Assembly (NCBI GenBank): GCA_035719105.1
Contig: DASTGN010000008.1
Location: forward strand, 372,001 to 436,000
Direction of reading: 5' to 3'
Length of the DNA stretch: 64,000 nt
From: UBA8389 sp035719105
Lineage (GTDB): Bacteria; Bacteroidota; Bacteroidia; Bacteroidales; UBA1402
In this document: piece by piece, positions 8,613-17,284 of the stretch
Layout of the letters: each line of letters begins with the position of its first letter
Position numbering within the stretch: position 1 is the stretch's first letter
Notes under the pieces: generated by a model
Told to the model about the DNA's origin: nothing
The model's database searches: none
The model's input: only the letters and a program-made list of their open reading frames with translations
Made by a program: the position numbers and the translations under genes

Positions 8613-9434
8613 ATGGATAAAAAACAATTATTGGAGCATATCCTTCGGAAGCAATCCTTTCTCTGCGTTGGATTAGACACCGATTTGAAAAAAATACCAG
8701 CTCACCTCCTTAAAAAGGATGACCCCATTTTTGAGTTCAACAAAGCCATCATTGATGCTGTTGCCGATTATTGCGTAGCCTTCAAACCCAACCTGGCCTT
8801 TTACGAATGCATGGGCGTGAAAGGGTTGTTGGCTCTACAAAAGACCGTTGGTTACATTCGTGAACGCTTTCCCGACCAATTTCTCATTGCCGACGCCAAG
8901 CGGGGTGACATTGGAAACACTTCTGAAATGTATGCAGCCAGTTTCTTTGAGGAACTGCCTTTTGATGCGGTAACCGTCGCTCCTTATATGGGTGAGGACA
9001 GCGTTAAGCCCTTTCTCAAATACGACCAAAAATGGGTGATTCTACTGGCATTGACTTCCAACAAAGGGTCCCAGGACTTCCAATTCACCACCGATTCCAA
9101 CAACGAACGTTTGTTTGAAAAAGTGCTGAAAACGTCTCAACAATGGGCTTCGGACGAACAAATGATGTATGTGGTCGGGGCTACGCAAGGTAGCATGTTT
9201 GCGCAGATTCGTAAAATCGCACCCGATCATTTTTTGCTCGTGCCCGGCATTGGCGCTCAAGGTGGTAGCTTGGCCGAAGTTGTTAAATATGGCATGAACA
9301 AGCAATGCGGCCTTTTGGTGAATTCCTCCAGGCAAATTTTATACGCCTCCGACGGACTTGATTTCGCCGAAAAAGCGAAAGACGAGGCCATCAAGGTTCA
9401 AAAAGAAATGGCTTCCTACCTGGATAAACACTGA
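8613..9434 (+). CDS. pyrF: Orotidine 5'-phosphate decarboxylase
   Basis: Last step of UMP synthesis, decarboxylation of OMP. The 273-residue protein belongs to the longer type-2 OMPDC subgroup rather than the roughly 230-residue E. coli type. The signature LIADAKRGDIGNTSEMY contains the catalytic Lys/Asp array. Other TIM-barrel landmarks are FLCVGLDTDLKKIP at the N-terminus, VTVAPYMGEDSVKP, and LVPGIGAQGG at the phosphate-binding loop. It is 12 bp after prfA and 15 bp before the HD phosphohydrolase, consistent with one transcript. Confidence 0.95.
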   Translation: MDKKQLLEHILRKQSFLCVGLDTDLKKIPAHLLKKDDPIFEFNKAIIDAVADYCVAFKPNLAFYECMGVKGLLALQKTVGYIRERFPDQFLIADAKRGDIGNTSEMYAASFFEELPFDAVTVAPYMGEDSVKPFLKYDQKWVILLALTSNKGSQDFQFTTDSNNERLFEKVLKTSQQWASDEQMMYVVGATQGSMFAQIRKIAPDHFLLVPGIGAQGGSLAEVVKYGMNKQCGLLVNSSRQILYASDGLDFAEKAKDEAIKVQKEMASYLDKH

Positions 9435-9449
9435 TTCAGACCGCTCGAC

Positions 9450-10667
9450 GTGGAACAAAAACGTAAAATCATCAACGATCCTGTCTTCGGATTCATCAAC
9501 CTACCCACTGGTTTTTTGTTTGAAGTCTACCAGCACCGTTACCTGCAACGGCTTTCGCGGATCAAGCAATTGGGGATGTCTCCGTTCGTCTATCCCGGAA
9601 CTCAACATACCCGTTTCCAGCATACTACTGGTGCTATGTTTTTGATGATGGAAGCGGTACAACACTTGCAATCCAAAGGAATTCAAATCACGCAGGAGGA
9701 ATCCGATGCCGTCACTGCAGCCATCCTGTTGCACGATATTGGTCACGGGCCATTCTCACATGTGCTGGAGCATTCCATTATTAAAGGTGTATCGCACGAA
9801 GTCCTTTCCATTCTTTTGATGGAACGCATGAATCAGACCTTTCAGGGCAAATTGGATTTGGCGATCTCCATTTTCAAAGATGAATATTCCAAGAAATTCC
9901 TGCATCAACTGGTTTCAGGAAACTTAGACATGGATCGCTTGGATTATCTGCGTCGCGACAGCTTTTTCTCCGGGGTTACGGAGGGTAACATCGGCTCCGC
10001 CCGCATCATCAAGATGTTGAATGTGGTCAATGACCAACTTGTCGTCGAAGCCAAAGGCATATACTCCATCGAAAACTACCTTTTATCCAGAAGATTGATG
10101 TATTGGCAGGTTTACTTGCACAAGACTTCGCTGGCGGCCGAAAAAATGTTGCAAAACCTCTTGCAACGAGCGTGCGACCTTGCCCAAAACGGTGCCTGTC
10201 CGGAAGCCTCCCCTGCACTCGGCCATTTTCTATGTGGGAACCAACAGGATGGTATTTTGAATGATACCGATCTGGATTATTTTGAACAATTGGATGATAC
10301 CGATATTTGGGCAGCCATTAAAAGTTGGCAGAACAACCCGGACTTTATTCTTTCCACATTAAGTAAAGGATTGCTGGATCGCAAGCTTTTCAAAATTGAA
10401 ATGGGCAATACAGAGCCTGATCCGGTTCGTGTTGAAAACAAAACACGAGCCATTATGGAACGGTTTGATTTGTCTCGGGAAGATGCCGCATACCTGACTT
10501 CGTTGAGCAGCGTTTCAAGCAACATGTACAGTGAGGAGGATGCCAGCATTGACATTCTGTACAACTCCGGGGAAATTGTGCCGATCACGAAGGCTTCAGA
10601 CATGTTGAATTTGGAACTGCTTTCCAAGGAGGTCAGAAAGTATGTATATACCTACATACGCCTTTGA
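9450..10667 (+). CDS. HD-domain phosphohydrolase (SAMHD1/dGTPase-like family)
   Basis: 405-residue metal-dependent phosphohydrolase with the HD superfamily metal site: HTRFQHTTGAMF (first His near residue 51), AAILLHDIGHGPFSH (HD pair near 95) and NLDMDRLDYLRRDSF (distal Asp near 160). This is the layout of the dNTPase/SAMHD1-like group found widely in bacteria, but the actual substrate is not shown. The only start close to pyrF is GTG at 9450 (VEQKRKIINDPVFGF), 15 bp after the pyrF stop. It directly precedes lpxD. The second half (about 200-405) is helical and unassigned. Confidence 0.85.
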   Translation: MEQKRKIINDPVFGFINLPTGFLFEVYQHRYLQRLSRIKQLGMSPFVYPGTQHTRFQHTTGAMFLMMEAVQHLQSKGIQITQEESDAVTAAILLHDIGHGPFSHVLEHSIIKGVSHEVLSILLMERMNQTFQGKLDLAISIFKDEYSKKFLHQLVSGNLDMDRLDYLRRDSFFSGVTEGNIGSARIIKMLNVVNDQLVVEAKGIYSIENYLLSRRLMYWQVYLHKTSLAAEKMLQNLLQRACDLAQNGACPEASPALGHFLCGNQQDGILNDTDLDYFEQLDDTDIWAAIKSWQNNPDFILSTLSKGLLDRKLFKIEMGNTEPDPVRVENKTRAIMERFDLSREDAAYLTSLSSVSSNMYSEEDASIDILYNSGEIVPITKASDMLNLELLSKEVRKYVYTYIRL

Positions 10668-10704
10668 GGAATCCTTATTATTAGTTAGATTTGGGATTAT
10701 TTTG

Positions 10705-10712
10705 TATTTTTG
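10705..10712 (+). promoter_or_regulatory. Candidate -7 box for lpxD
   Basis: TATTTTTG matches TAnnTTTG and sits 17 bases before the lpxD ATG in the 62-bp gap after the HD gene. It suggests an internal promoter for the lipid A block. The region is T-rich and no -33 element is at the usual spacing, so it is only a candidate. Confidence 0.45.
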
Positions 10713-10729
10713 CGCAAATTTTTTGAGCG

Positions 10730-11773
10730 ATGGAATTTTCCGCTAAACAAATAGCTTCATTTTTGTCGGGTGAAATCGAAGGTAACCCGGACGTTTTAGT
10801 CCATACCCTTTCGAAGATTGAAGAGGGCGTGAAAGGTTCTCTGACATTCCTTGCCAATCCGAAGTACACTGCTTTTATTTATACCACACAAGCCAGCGTA
10901 GTCTTGGTCAACAAGAGTTTTGTCCCAGAACAGCCCGTCCAAGCCACACTGATCCATGTTGACGATCCTTACAGCAGCTTAGCTGTATTGCTCTCAATGG
11001 TCAGTCAAGCAAAGAAAAACAAAAAGGGCATCGACTCGCAAACTTCCATTTCGGCAACCGCCAGCCTTGGTGAAAATGTTTATATCGGCGCCTTTGCCGT
11101 CATTGGTGAAAACGCCAAAATCGGCGATAACACGCAACTGCATGCTCAAGTATATGTCGGAGACGGTGTCACTATCGGCTCCGATTGTGTTATTTATCAG
11201 GGTGTCAAGATTATGGACGATTGCGTGATCGGAAATGGATGCATCCTTCAACCGGGAGCCATCATTGGTTCGGACGGATTCGGTTTTGCCCCTCAAGGCT
11301 CTGGTGACTATCAAAAAATTCCTCAGATTGGCAACGTCATTATCGAAGACAATGTGGAAATCGGTGCCAATACGACGGTAGACAGGGCTACAATGGGTTC
11401 AACCATTATTCGAAAAGGAGTTAAATTGGACAACCTGATTCAGATCGCTCACAATGTTGAAATTGGTGAAAACACCGTCATAGCCGCACAAACAGGCATA
11501 TCAGGTTCTACAAAAGTAGGCATCAATTGCATGATTGGCGGGCAAGTCGGTATGGCAGGTCACCTCCGCATTGCCGACGGAGCAATGATTGGCGCACAAT
11601 CCGGTGTAACCAATTCCATAAACGACACTTCGCATGCCTATTTCGGATCTCCAGCTATCAACAACAAGAAATTCGCTCGCTCCTTTGCCATTTACAAACA
11701 GCTTCCTGATTTGAATCTAGAAATCGGTGCGCTTCGAAAAGAATTGGATGCGTTAAAGAAAAATCAAAAATAA
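10730..11773 (+). CDS. lpxD: UDP-3-O-(3-hydroxyacyl)glucosamine N-acyltransferase
   Basis: Third step of lipid A synthesis: N-acylation of UDP-3-O-acyl-glucosamine with 3-hydroxyacyl-ACP. The 347-residue protein has the LpxD N-terminal uridine-binding domain (about 1-100, MEFSAKQIASFLSGEIEG, LTFLANPKYTAFI) followed by a left-handed beta-helix of hexapeptide repeats (about 105-310; for example IGENAKIGDNTQL and VEIGANTTVDRATMGST). Catalytic histidine is in IQIAHNVEIGEN near residue 245. The C-terminal helix (NLEIGALRKELDALKK) is the ACP-binding type extension. It is 8 bp upstream of lpxC/fabZ. Confidence 0.96.
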   Translation: MEFSAKQIASFLSGEIEGNPDVLVHTLSKIEEGVKGSLTFLANPKYTAFIYTTQASVVLVNKSFVPEQPVQATLIHVDDPYSSLAVLLSMVSQAKKNKKGIDSQTSISATASLGENVYIGAFAVIGENAKIGDNTQLHAQVYVGDGVTIGSDCVIYQGVKIMDDCVIGNGCILQPGAIIGSDGFGFAPQGSGDYQKIPQIGNVIIEDNVEIGANTTVDRATMGSTIIRKGVKLDNLIQIAHNVEIGENTVIAAQTGISGSTKVGINCMIGGQVGMAGHLRIADGAMIGAQSGVTNSINDTSHAYFGSPAINNKKFARSFAIYKQLPDLNLEIGALRKELDALKKNQK

Positions 11774-11781
11774 TACCTGAA

Positions 11782-13167
11782 ATGCCTAATCAGCTAACTT
11801 TACAAAAAGCTTTCACCGTTTCCGGCAAAGGCCTACACACGGGTCTTCCCATCACTGCTCGTTTTTGCCCTTCGGAACCCAATACCGGATATCGCTTTAT
11901 CCGTGTGGATCTTGAAGACAAACCGATCATTGAGGCTTTGGCCGAAAACGTCAACAATACCGAACGGGGCACGGTCCTGTTCAAGAACGGTGTCACCATC
12001 AGCACCATCGAACACGCCATGGCTGCTCTTTATGCTGCTGAAATTGACAACTGCCTCATCGAGATTGACGGCCCTGAAATGCCCATTTTAGACGGAAGCG
12101 CCATTGCTTTTGTGGAAGGCATCCAGGAGGCCGGCATAGTCAGTCAGGATTGGGCAAAAGAATATTACGTGGTTCGCAACCGCATCGAAGTGAGCGATCC
12201 CGAAACCGGTGCGTCACTGATCATTCTGCCTTATGACGGCTTCAGCATCACAACCTTGGTCAGTTTCAATTCCTGCATTCTGAACAATCAGTTCGCTCGT
12301 TTGAACGCGTTGTCCGATTTCAAAACAGAAATAGCCGATAGCCGTACTTTTGTTTTTGTGCGTGAAGTGGATTTGTTGCTGCAACACAACCTGATCAAAG
12401 GTGGTGACTTAGACAACGCGTTGGTCATTTACGATCAGGAGTTGGAACAAGAAAAATTGGATGCATTAGCAGACCACATGCATTTGCCACATAAATTGGT
12501 CAACAAGTTAGGCTACATCAACAACAAGCCACTCAAACACGACAATGAGCCCGCTCGTCATAAATTACTTGATTTGGTTGGTGATATCGCACTGATTGGC
12601 AAGCCTTTGAAAGGTCACATCATTGCAACCCGACCCGGCCATAAGATCAACAATCAAATGGCCAAGCTCGTTCGCAAGGAAATCAAACGGACGGAAGTGC
12701 AATGTCCGGTTTACAATCCGGACATTCCCCCCATTTTCGACAACATCCGCATCAAACAAATGTTGCCACACCGTTGGCCCATTCAGATGGTGGACAAAAT
12801 CATCGAAATCAGCGACCGACACATTGTGGGCATCAAAAATGTGACCGGCAACGAAGAAATTTTCATGGGTCACTTCCCCAACGAGCCTGTGATGCCAGGT
12901 GTTCTTCAGATAGAAGCGATGGCGCAAACAGGTGGCCTTCTGATTCTTAGCACGTTGAAGGATCCAGAAACCTACTCGACCTACTTCATGAAAATCGATG
13001 CTGTAAAATTTCGCCACAAAGTCGTTCCGGGCGATACCCTTATTTTCCGTCTGGATTTGATTTCTGAAATCCGTCGGGGCATTTGTTCGATGAAAGGTTA
13101 CGCCTTCGTCGGAGAAAAAATTGTTTCTGAAGCCGAATTCATGGCACAAATCGTTAAAAACAAATAG
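11782..13167 (+). CDS. lpxC/fabZ: Bifunctional UDP-3-O-acyl-GlcNAc deacetylase / 3-hydroxyacyl-ACP dehydratase
   Basis: Fusion of two enzymes, 461 residues. Residues 1 to about 310 are LpxC, the zinc deacetylase committing to lipid A: ISTIEHAMAALYA near 77 carries one zinc His, LKHDNEPARHKLLDLVGD near 260 carries the HKxxDxxGD zinc/catalytic motif. Residues about 320-461 are FabZ, the fatty-acid-synthesis dehydratase: MLPHRWPIQMVDKI and GHFPNEPVMPGVLQIEAMAQ hold the catalytic His and Glu. The two compete for or share 3-hydroxyacyl-ACP, so fusion couples lipid A and fatty acid fluxes. This fusion is characteristic of Bacteroidota. Gaps of 8 and 12 bp connect it to lpxD and lpxA. Confidence 0.97.
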   Translation: MPNQLTLQKAFTVSGKGLHTGLPITARFCPSEPNTGYRFIRVDLEDKPIIEALAENVNNTERGTVLFKNGVTISTIEHAMAALYAAEIDNCLIEIDGPEMPILDGSAIAFVEGIQEAGIVSQDWAKEYYVVRNRIEVSDPETGASLIILPYDGFSITTLVSFNSCILNNQFARLNALSDFKTEIADSRTFVFVREVDLLLQHNLIKGGDLDNALVIYDQELEQEKLDALADHMHLPHKLVNKLGYINNKPLKHDNEPARHKLLDLVGDIALIGKPLKGHIIATRPGHKINNQMAKLVRKEIKRTEVQCPVYNPDIPPIFDNIRIKQMLPHRWPIQMVDKIIEISDRHIVGIKNVTGNEEIFMGHFPNEPVMPGVLQIEAMAQTGGLLILSTLKDPETYSTYFMKIDAVKFRHKVVPGDTLIFRLDLISEIRRGICSMKGYAFVGEKIVSEAEFMAQIVKNK

Positions 13168-13179
13168 TTCATCCGCAAT

Positions 13180-13956
13180 ATGAAACAACCCTTAGCTTAC
13201 GTACATCCGGATGCCAAAATCGCACCCAGCGTGGTCATTGAGCCTTTCGTCACGATCGACAAGAATGTGGTCATTGGTGAAGGCACCCGGATTGGTTCCA
13301 ATGTCACCATTTTGGAAGGCACCAGAATCGGTAAAAACTGTGTCATCTTTCCCGGTGCTGTCTTAGGTGCCGTTCCGCAGGATTTGAAATTTGCCGGTGA
13401 AGACACTACGGCCGAAATTGGTGACAACACCACCATTCGTGAATTCGTGACTATCAATCGTGGTACAGCTGCCAAAGGCAAAACAGTGGTGGGCAATAAC
13501 TGCCTCATCATGGCCTATTGCCACGTAGCCCACGACTGTGTGGTCGGAAACAACGTCATTATGTCGAACTGTGTGCAATTGGCCGGCGAAGTGGAAGTGG
13601 ATGATTTTGCCATCATTGGTGGTGGAACGCTGATTCATCAGTTCTGCCACATCGGTTCGCACGTCATGGTACAAGGAGGTTCCAAGATCAACAAGGACGT
13701 CCCGCCTTTCATCAAAGCGGCTCGTGAACCCATCGCCTATTGCGGTATCAATTCCATCGGTTTGCGTAGAAGAAATTACTCCAACGAACAAATTCGCGAC
13801 ATTCAAGAAATTTTTCGTTATCTTTATCAGTCGGGTCTCAACAACAGCGACGCCATCGAACGCATTGAGGCTGAGCTGCCTGCAACCAAAGAACGCGACG
13901 AAATCATCCTTTTTGTGAAGAATTCGCCCCGTGGCATCATCAAAGGTTATTTTTAA
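13180..13956 (+). CDS. lpxA: UDP-N-acetylglucosamine O-acyltransferase
   Basis: First step of lipid A synthesis, O-acylation of UDP-GlcNAc from 3-hydroxyacyl-ACP. 258 residues, family-typical. The N-terminal two-thirds is a hexapeptide-repeat left-handed beta-helix (HPDAKIAPSVVIEPFVTI, then IGEGTRIGSNVTILEG). MAYCHVAHDCVVGNN near residue 112-120 contains the catalytic histidine, and GLRRRNYSNEQIRDIQ starts the C-terminal helical domain. It follows lpxC/fabZ by 12 bp and is 22 bp before the pRiA4b-like gene. Confidence 0.96.
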   Translation: MKQPLAYVHPDAKIAPSVVIEPFVTIDKNVVIGEGTRIGSNVTILEGTRIGKNCVIFPGAVLGAVPQDLKFAGEDTTAEIGDNTTIREFVTINRGTAAKGKTVVGNNCLIMAYCHVAHDCVVGNNVIMSNCVQLAGEVEVDDFAIIGGGTLIHQFCHIGSHVMVQGGSKINKDVPPFIKAAREPIAYCGINSIGLRRRNYSNEQIRDIQEIFRYLYQSGLNNSDAIERIEAELPATKERDEIILFVKNSPRGIIKGYF

Positions 13957-13978
13957 TTATTAAAACGATTATTATTCT

Positions 13979-14539
13979 ATGGTTTATAAGTTTCGCCTTC
14001 TTTCTGACGAAGTAGATGATTTCTCTCGCGAAATCGCTATTAGTTCGGAAGCCAGTTTTTTGGATCTGCACAACGCCATTTTAAGCTCAGTCGGTTACAC
14101 ACCCGACCAAATGACGTCGTTCTTCCTTTGCAATGACGACTGGGAAAAGGATACCGAAGTGACGCTGATTGAAATGGACAGCAGCCCAGAAGTGGACAGT
14201 TGGGTGATGGAAAGCACCAAACTCAGTGAATTGATCGAGGATGAAGGACAGAAATTGCTTTTTGTCTTTGATTACCTGACCGAGCGCTCCTTCTTCATGG
14301 AAGCCTTTCAGTTTGTGCCCGGTAAAGATTTATCTCAAGCCAAAGTCCTTTTTGCCGAAGGGGAGGCTCCCGTTCAAATCGTAGAATTTGACGAAGCTTC
14401 TTTAGACGTTTCACCCAAAATGAACTTAGACGAAAGTTTCTACGGAGATCAGGATTTTGATATGGACGAACTGGACGCAGAAGGTTTCACAGGATTGGAC
14501 GAAGTAGAAAACAACAGTAGCTTCTCCACGGAACTATAG
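13979..14539 (+). CDS. Plasmid pRiA4b ORF-3-like protein
   Basis: 186-residue cytosolic protein of the family named after plasmid pRiA4b ORF-3 (also labelled IS1096 passenger TnpR-like), with no demonstrated enzyme activity. Visible family traits are the opening VYKFRLLSDEVDDFSREIAI, LDLHNAILSSVGYTPDQM with FFLCNDDW, and KLLFVFDYLTERSFFMEAF. The C-terminal 60 residues are strongly acidic and low-complexity (SFYGDQDFDMDELDAEGF), unlike a catalytic domain. Despite the family name there is no transposon here: the gene is in a stable operon position between lpxA (22 bp) and miaA (22 bp). A role in RNA or envelope metabolism would be guesswork. Confidence 0.75.
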   Translation: MVYKFRLLSDEVDDFSREIAISSEASFLDLHNAILSSVGYTPDQMTSFFLCNDDWEKDTEVTLIEMDSSPEVDSWVMESTKLSELIEDEGQKLLFVFDYLTERSFFMEAFQFVPGKDLSQAKVLFAEGEAPVQIVEFDEASLDVSPKMNLDESFYGDQDFDMDELDAEGFTGLDEVENNSSFSTEL

Positions 14540-14561
14540 GATTCTAAATAAGAATCCAGCG

Positions 14562-15455
14562 ATGAAAACCCTTGTGGTATTAACCGGTCCCACCGGTGTA
14601 GGAAAAACAGAACTCAGCCTTCGCATTGCCGAAGCGTTGGGTTCTCCTATTTTAAGCTGCGACTCCAGGCAACTTTTTCGGGAAATGTCTGTGGGTACGG
14701 CGGCTCCAACCCCCGAACAACTGAAGCGTGTCCAACATTATTTCATCGCTTCCAAAAGCATTCACGAGCCTTACAGCGCAGCCAAGTACGAAGTCGAAGC
14801 TCTCAGTTTGATGAGCACCCTATTTGAAAGTCATCAGAACCTTTTGATGACAGGCGGCTCCATGTTGTACATCGATGCCGTATGCAAAGGCATTGACGAC
14901 ATGCCCGATGTCGACCCGACAATTCGGCAAGAATTGGCACTTTTATACAAAAATCACGGGCTGGTACCCATTCTGGAAGAACTAAAACGTTTGGATCCAA
15001 TTTATTACAAACAAGTTGACCAAAAAAACCATAAACGGGTCATTCACGGACTCGAATTGTGCCGAATGACCGGCTTGCCTTTTTCTTCCTTTCGAAAAGA
15101 CACATCCAAAATCAGGCCGTTCCGTATTCTAAAAATTTGTTTGAATCGTGATCGAGTGGAATTGTATGAACGAATCGATGCACGTGTTGACGAAATGATG
15201 CTTCAGGGATTGGAAACTGAAGCCAGAGGACTGTATCCTTTCCGCCATCTAAATGCTTTAAACACGGTTGGTTACAAAGAAATGTTTGACTATTTCGATG
15301 GAAATTTCAGTTTGGAACAAGCGGTCACTTCTTTAAAGTTCAACACACACAAATATGCCAGAAAACAACTGACCTGGTTCAGACGGGACACCGATTATCA
15401 TTGGTTTCATCCAGAAGATCCAGACATTATTCAGAAATTGAACCTTTTACTTTGA
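14562..15455 (+). CDS. miaA: tRNA dimethylallyltransferase
   Basis: Transfers a dimethylallyl group to A37 of tRNAs reading UNN codons (i6A37). The 297-residue protein has the P-loop VVLTGPTGVGKTELS near residues 8-20, LSCDSRQLFREMSVGTA, MTGGSMLYIDAVCKGID, and a C-terminal ARKQLTWFRRDTDYHW segment that binds the anticodon loop. Length and motifs are normal. It ends the lipid A/translation block; a gap of 77 bp with a promoter-like box separates it from the histidine kinase. Confidence 0.96.
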   Translation: MKTLVVLTGPTGVGKTELSLRIAEALGSPILSCDSRQLFREMSVGTAAPTPEQLKRVQHYFIASKSIHEPYSAAKYEVEALSLMSTLFESHQNLLMTGGSMLYIDAVCKGIDDMPDVDPTIRQELALLYKNHGLVPILEELKRLDPIYYKQVDQKNHKRVIHGLELCRMTGLPFSSFRKDTSKIRPFRILKICLNRDRVELYERIDARVDEMMLQGLETEARGLYPFRHLNALNTVGYKEMFDYFDGNFSLEQAVTSLKFNTHKYARKQLTWFRRDTDYHWFHPEDPDIIQKLNLLL

Positions 15456-15519
15456 GCTTTTTCAAGTTTAATTCAGTCATTTACTTATCTTCGTGACTTT
15501 ATTGAAAAACCAGTATCCA

Positions 15520-15527
15520 TAACTTTG
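15520..15527 (+). promoter_or_regulatory. Candidate -7 box for the histidine kinase
   Basis: TAACTTTG matches TAnnTTTG and ends only 5 bases before the ATG at 15533, which would give a leaderless or nearly leaderless transcript. An alternative is read-through from miaA. No -33 element at consensus distance. Confidence 0.4.
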
Positions 15528-15532
15528 TAATC

Positions 15533-17284
15533 ATGGCCTTCACTTCGTATTCCATACTCTATTTGGCTACTGCGGTAGTCTCTTATGTGGTGGGATGGTT
15601 GGCCCAGGGACGAAAATCGGTTGTCGGTGCGAAAGAACTTTCAACATTAACTTACTTGGTTTCCTTCTGCGCTTTCGTACTGTGTTTTGAATCAGCATCG
15701 ATGGAACAGGAAACAAAAATCCTGCTCACCAAAATTTCATACATCAGCGTTGTTCAGATTCCTGTTTTCTACCTGCTTTTCGTTATTCGATTCACCAAAC
15801 TGCTTCAATTCAAAGACCTACGTTACGGTTGGATGTTGTTTGTTTTCCCATTCATAACGCTGGTTTTGGCTTTTACCAACGAATACCACCATTGGTTGTG
15901 GAGCGGTTTCTCGCCCATTTCTCCAATCACCAACATCATGACTTATCAACATGGTTTCTGGTTCTGGATTGGTTATACCCTATATAGTTATTTACTGCTT
16001 ACTGTTGCTACTCATTTTTTGTTGGAATTTCTCCGATTCAACCGCCATCGAAAAGTCTATGTCGTACAAGGTTGGTTGGTCGCATTTGCCGGTTTATGCC
16101 CTTGGGCAGTCAGTTTGTTTTACATTACGGGCATCAATCCGGTCCAGGGTTTGGACATCACTCCCATCAGCACGGCACTCAGCGCCATCCTTTTCAGCTG
16201 GTCCATCATGAAGAGTACTTTTTTGAACATGGTGCCTTTAGCTAGGGAAAAATTGGTTGAAACTCTTCCCATAGGCATTCTAGCCCTTGACGATCAAAAC
16301 AGAATTCAGGACATCAACGGAACAGCCAAGGAGTTCATGGAAATTCAGACGAACGACATTTTGGGCGTTCCTCTCTCACAAGCCGTTCCAACCACTTCGA
16401 GTTTGCTTGACTCTCTGGAGTCTGAATTCACCCCTTTGTTGGTCGAAACAACGGTTGACGGCAGTGAAAAAACATTCAGAATCATCAAACTTCCCCTAAA
16501 AGGCATCCTCGGAAGCCGACTTATCACCATTTTTGATGTTACGATGGAAATACAACGTCAAGAGGAACTGATAAAAGCCCGAAAAAAAGCGGAGGAAAAT
16601 GACCAACTCAAGTCGGCCTTCTTGTCGAACTTAAGTCATGAAATTCGAACACCCTTGAACGGCATAATGGGTTTCATTTCCATTTTGCAGCGAGAAGATC
16701 TGACGGAAGCCGAGCGATCTGAGTATCTGAATATTGTATGGGAAAACGGAGATCGGTTGTTAAAAACCATGGTCGACATCATTGACATTTCCAAAATTGA
16801 GTCTGGGCAAATTGAAGTGTCATATTCGGAAGTGGACATTCAAGTTTTGTTGGTAAGCTTATTCGATTTTTTCAAGTCGGAAGCTGCCAATAGAAAATTG
16901 GACTTTCACTATACGACTCATATGGAACCCGATCAAAAAATTATCCATACCGACTTAGTCAAAATCTATTCCATTTTTACCAATTTGATCAAAAATGCTT
17001 TGAAGTATACGATCGAAGGCTTTGTCAAATTCGACTGCACCATCCAGGATAATGAAATGATATTTACAATCAGTGACAGCGGAATTGGGTTACCTGCAGA
17101 CAAACTGGAAGTCATATTCGACCGATTCGTACAAGTAGATTCCACCCGGATGCGCAAATTTGAGGGATCGGGGCTTGGCTTGTCCATTACCAAGGCTTAT
17201 GTAGAAATCCTTGGCGGCAGTATTCAGGTGGAAAGTGTCGAACACAGTGGCAGTACGTTCACGGTACGGCTACCGATCCACTAA
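15533..17284 (+). CDS. 7TM-sensor histidine kinase with PAS domain
   Basis: 583-residue membrane sensor kinase. About residues 1-225 contain seven hydrophobic segments in the pattern of the 7TM histidine-kinase N-terminal domain. A PAS-like region follows at about 235-345 (LVETLPIGILALDDQNRIQD), then a short coiled linker. The HisKA H-box is FLSNLSHEIRTPLNGIMGF (phospho-acceptor His near 371). The HATPase domain has NLIKNALKYT (N-box), FTISDSGIGL (G1) and FEGSGLGLSI (G2). No receiver domain or response regulator gene is adjacent, so the partner is elsewhere. Its stop codon overlaps the stop of the convergent GH3 gene. Signal sensed is unknown. Confidence 0.93.
   Translation: MAFTSYSILYLATAVVSYVVGWLAQGRKSVVGAKELSTLTYLVSFCAFVLCFESASMEQETKILLTKISYISVVQIPVFYLLFVIRFTKLLQFKDLRYGWMLFVFPFITLVLAFTNEYHHWLWSGFSPISPITNIMTYQHGFWFWIGYTLYSYLLLTVATHFLLEFLRFNRHRKVYVVQGWLVAFAGLCPWAVSLFYITGINPVQGLDITPISTALSAILFSWSIMKSTFLNMVPLAREKLVETLPIGILALDDQNRIQDINGTAKEFMEIQTNDILGVPLSQAVPTTSSLLDSLESEFTPLLVETTVDGSEKTFRIIKLPLKGILGSRLITIFDVTMEIQRQEELIKARKKAEENDQLKSAFLSNLSHEIRTPLNGIMGFISILQREDLTEAERSEYLNIVWENGDRLLKTMVDIIDISKIESGQIEVSYSEVDIQVLLVSLFDFFKSEAANRKLDFHYTTHMEPDQKIIHTDLVKIYSIFTNLIKNALKYTIEGFVKFDCTIQDNEMIFTISDSGIGLPADKLEVIFDRFVQVDSTRMRKFEGSGLGLSITKAYVEILGGSIQVESVEHSGSTFTVRLPIH

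Noticed and set aside
13979..14539. Remnant of an IS1096-type element
   Set aside because: No transposase, terminal repeats or target duplications; gene sits in a tight operon.
17281..17284. Frameshift or fusion between the histidine kinase and GH3 gene
   Set aside because: Both genes end in normal stop codons that simply overlap on opposite strands.
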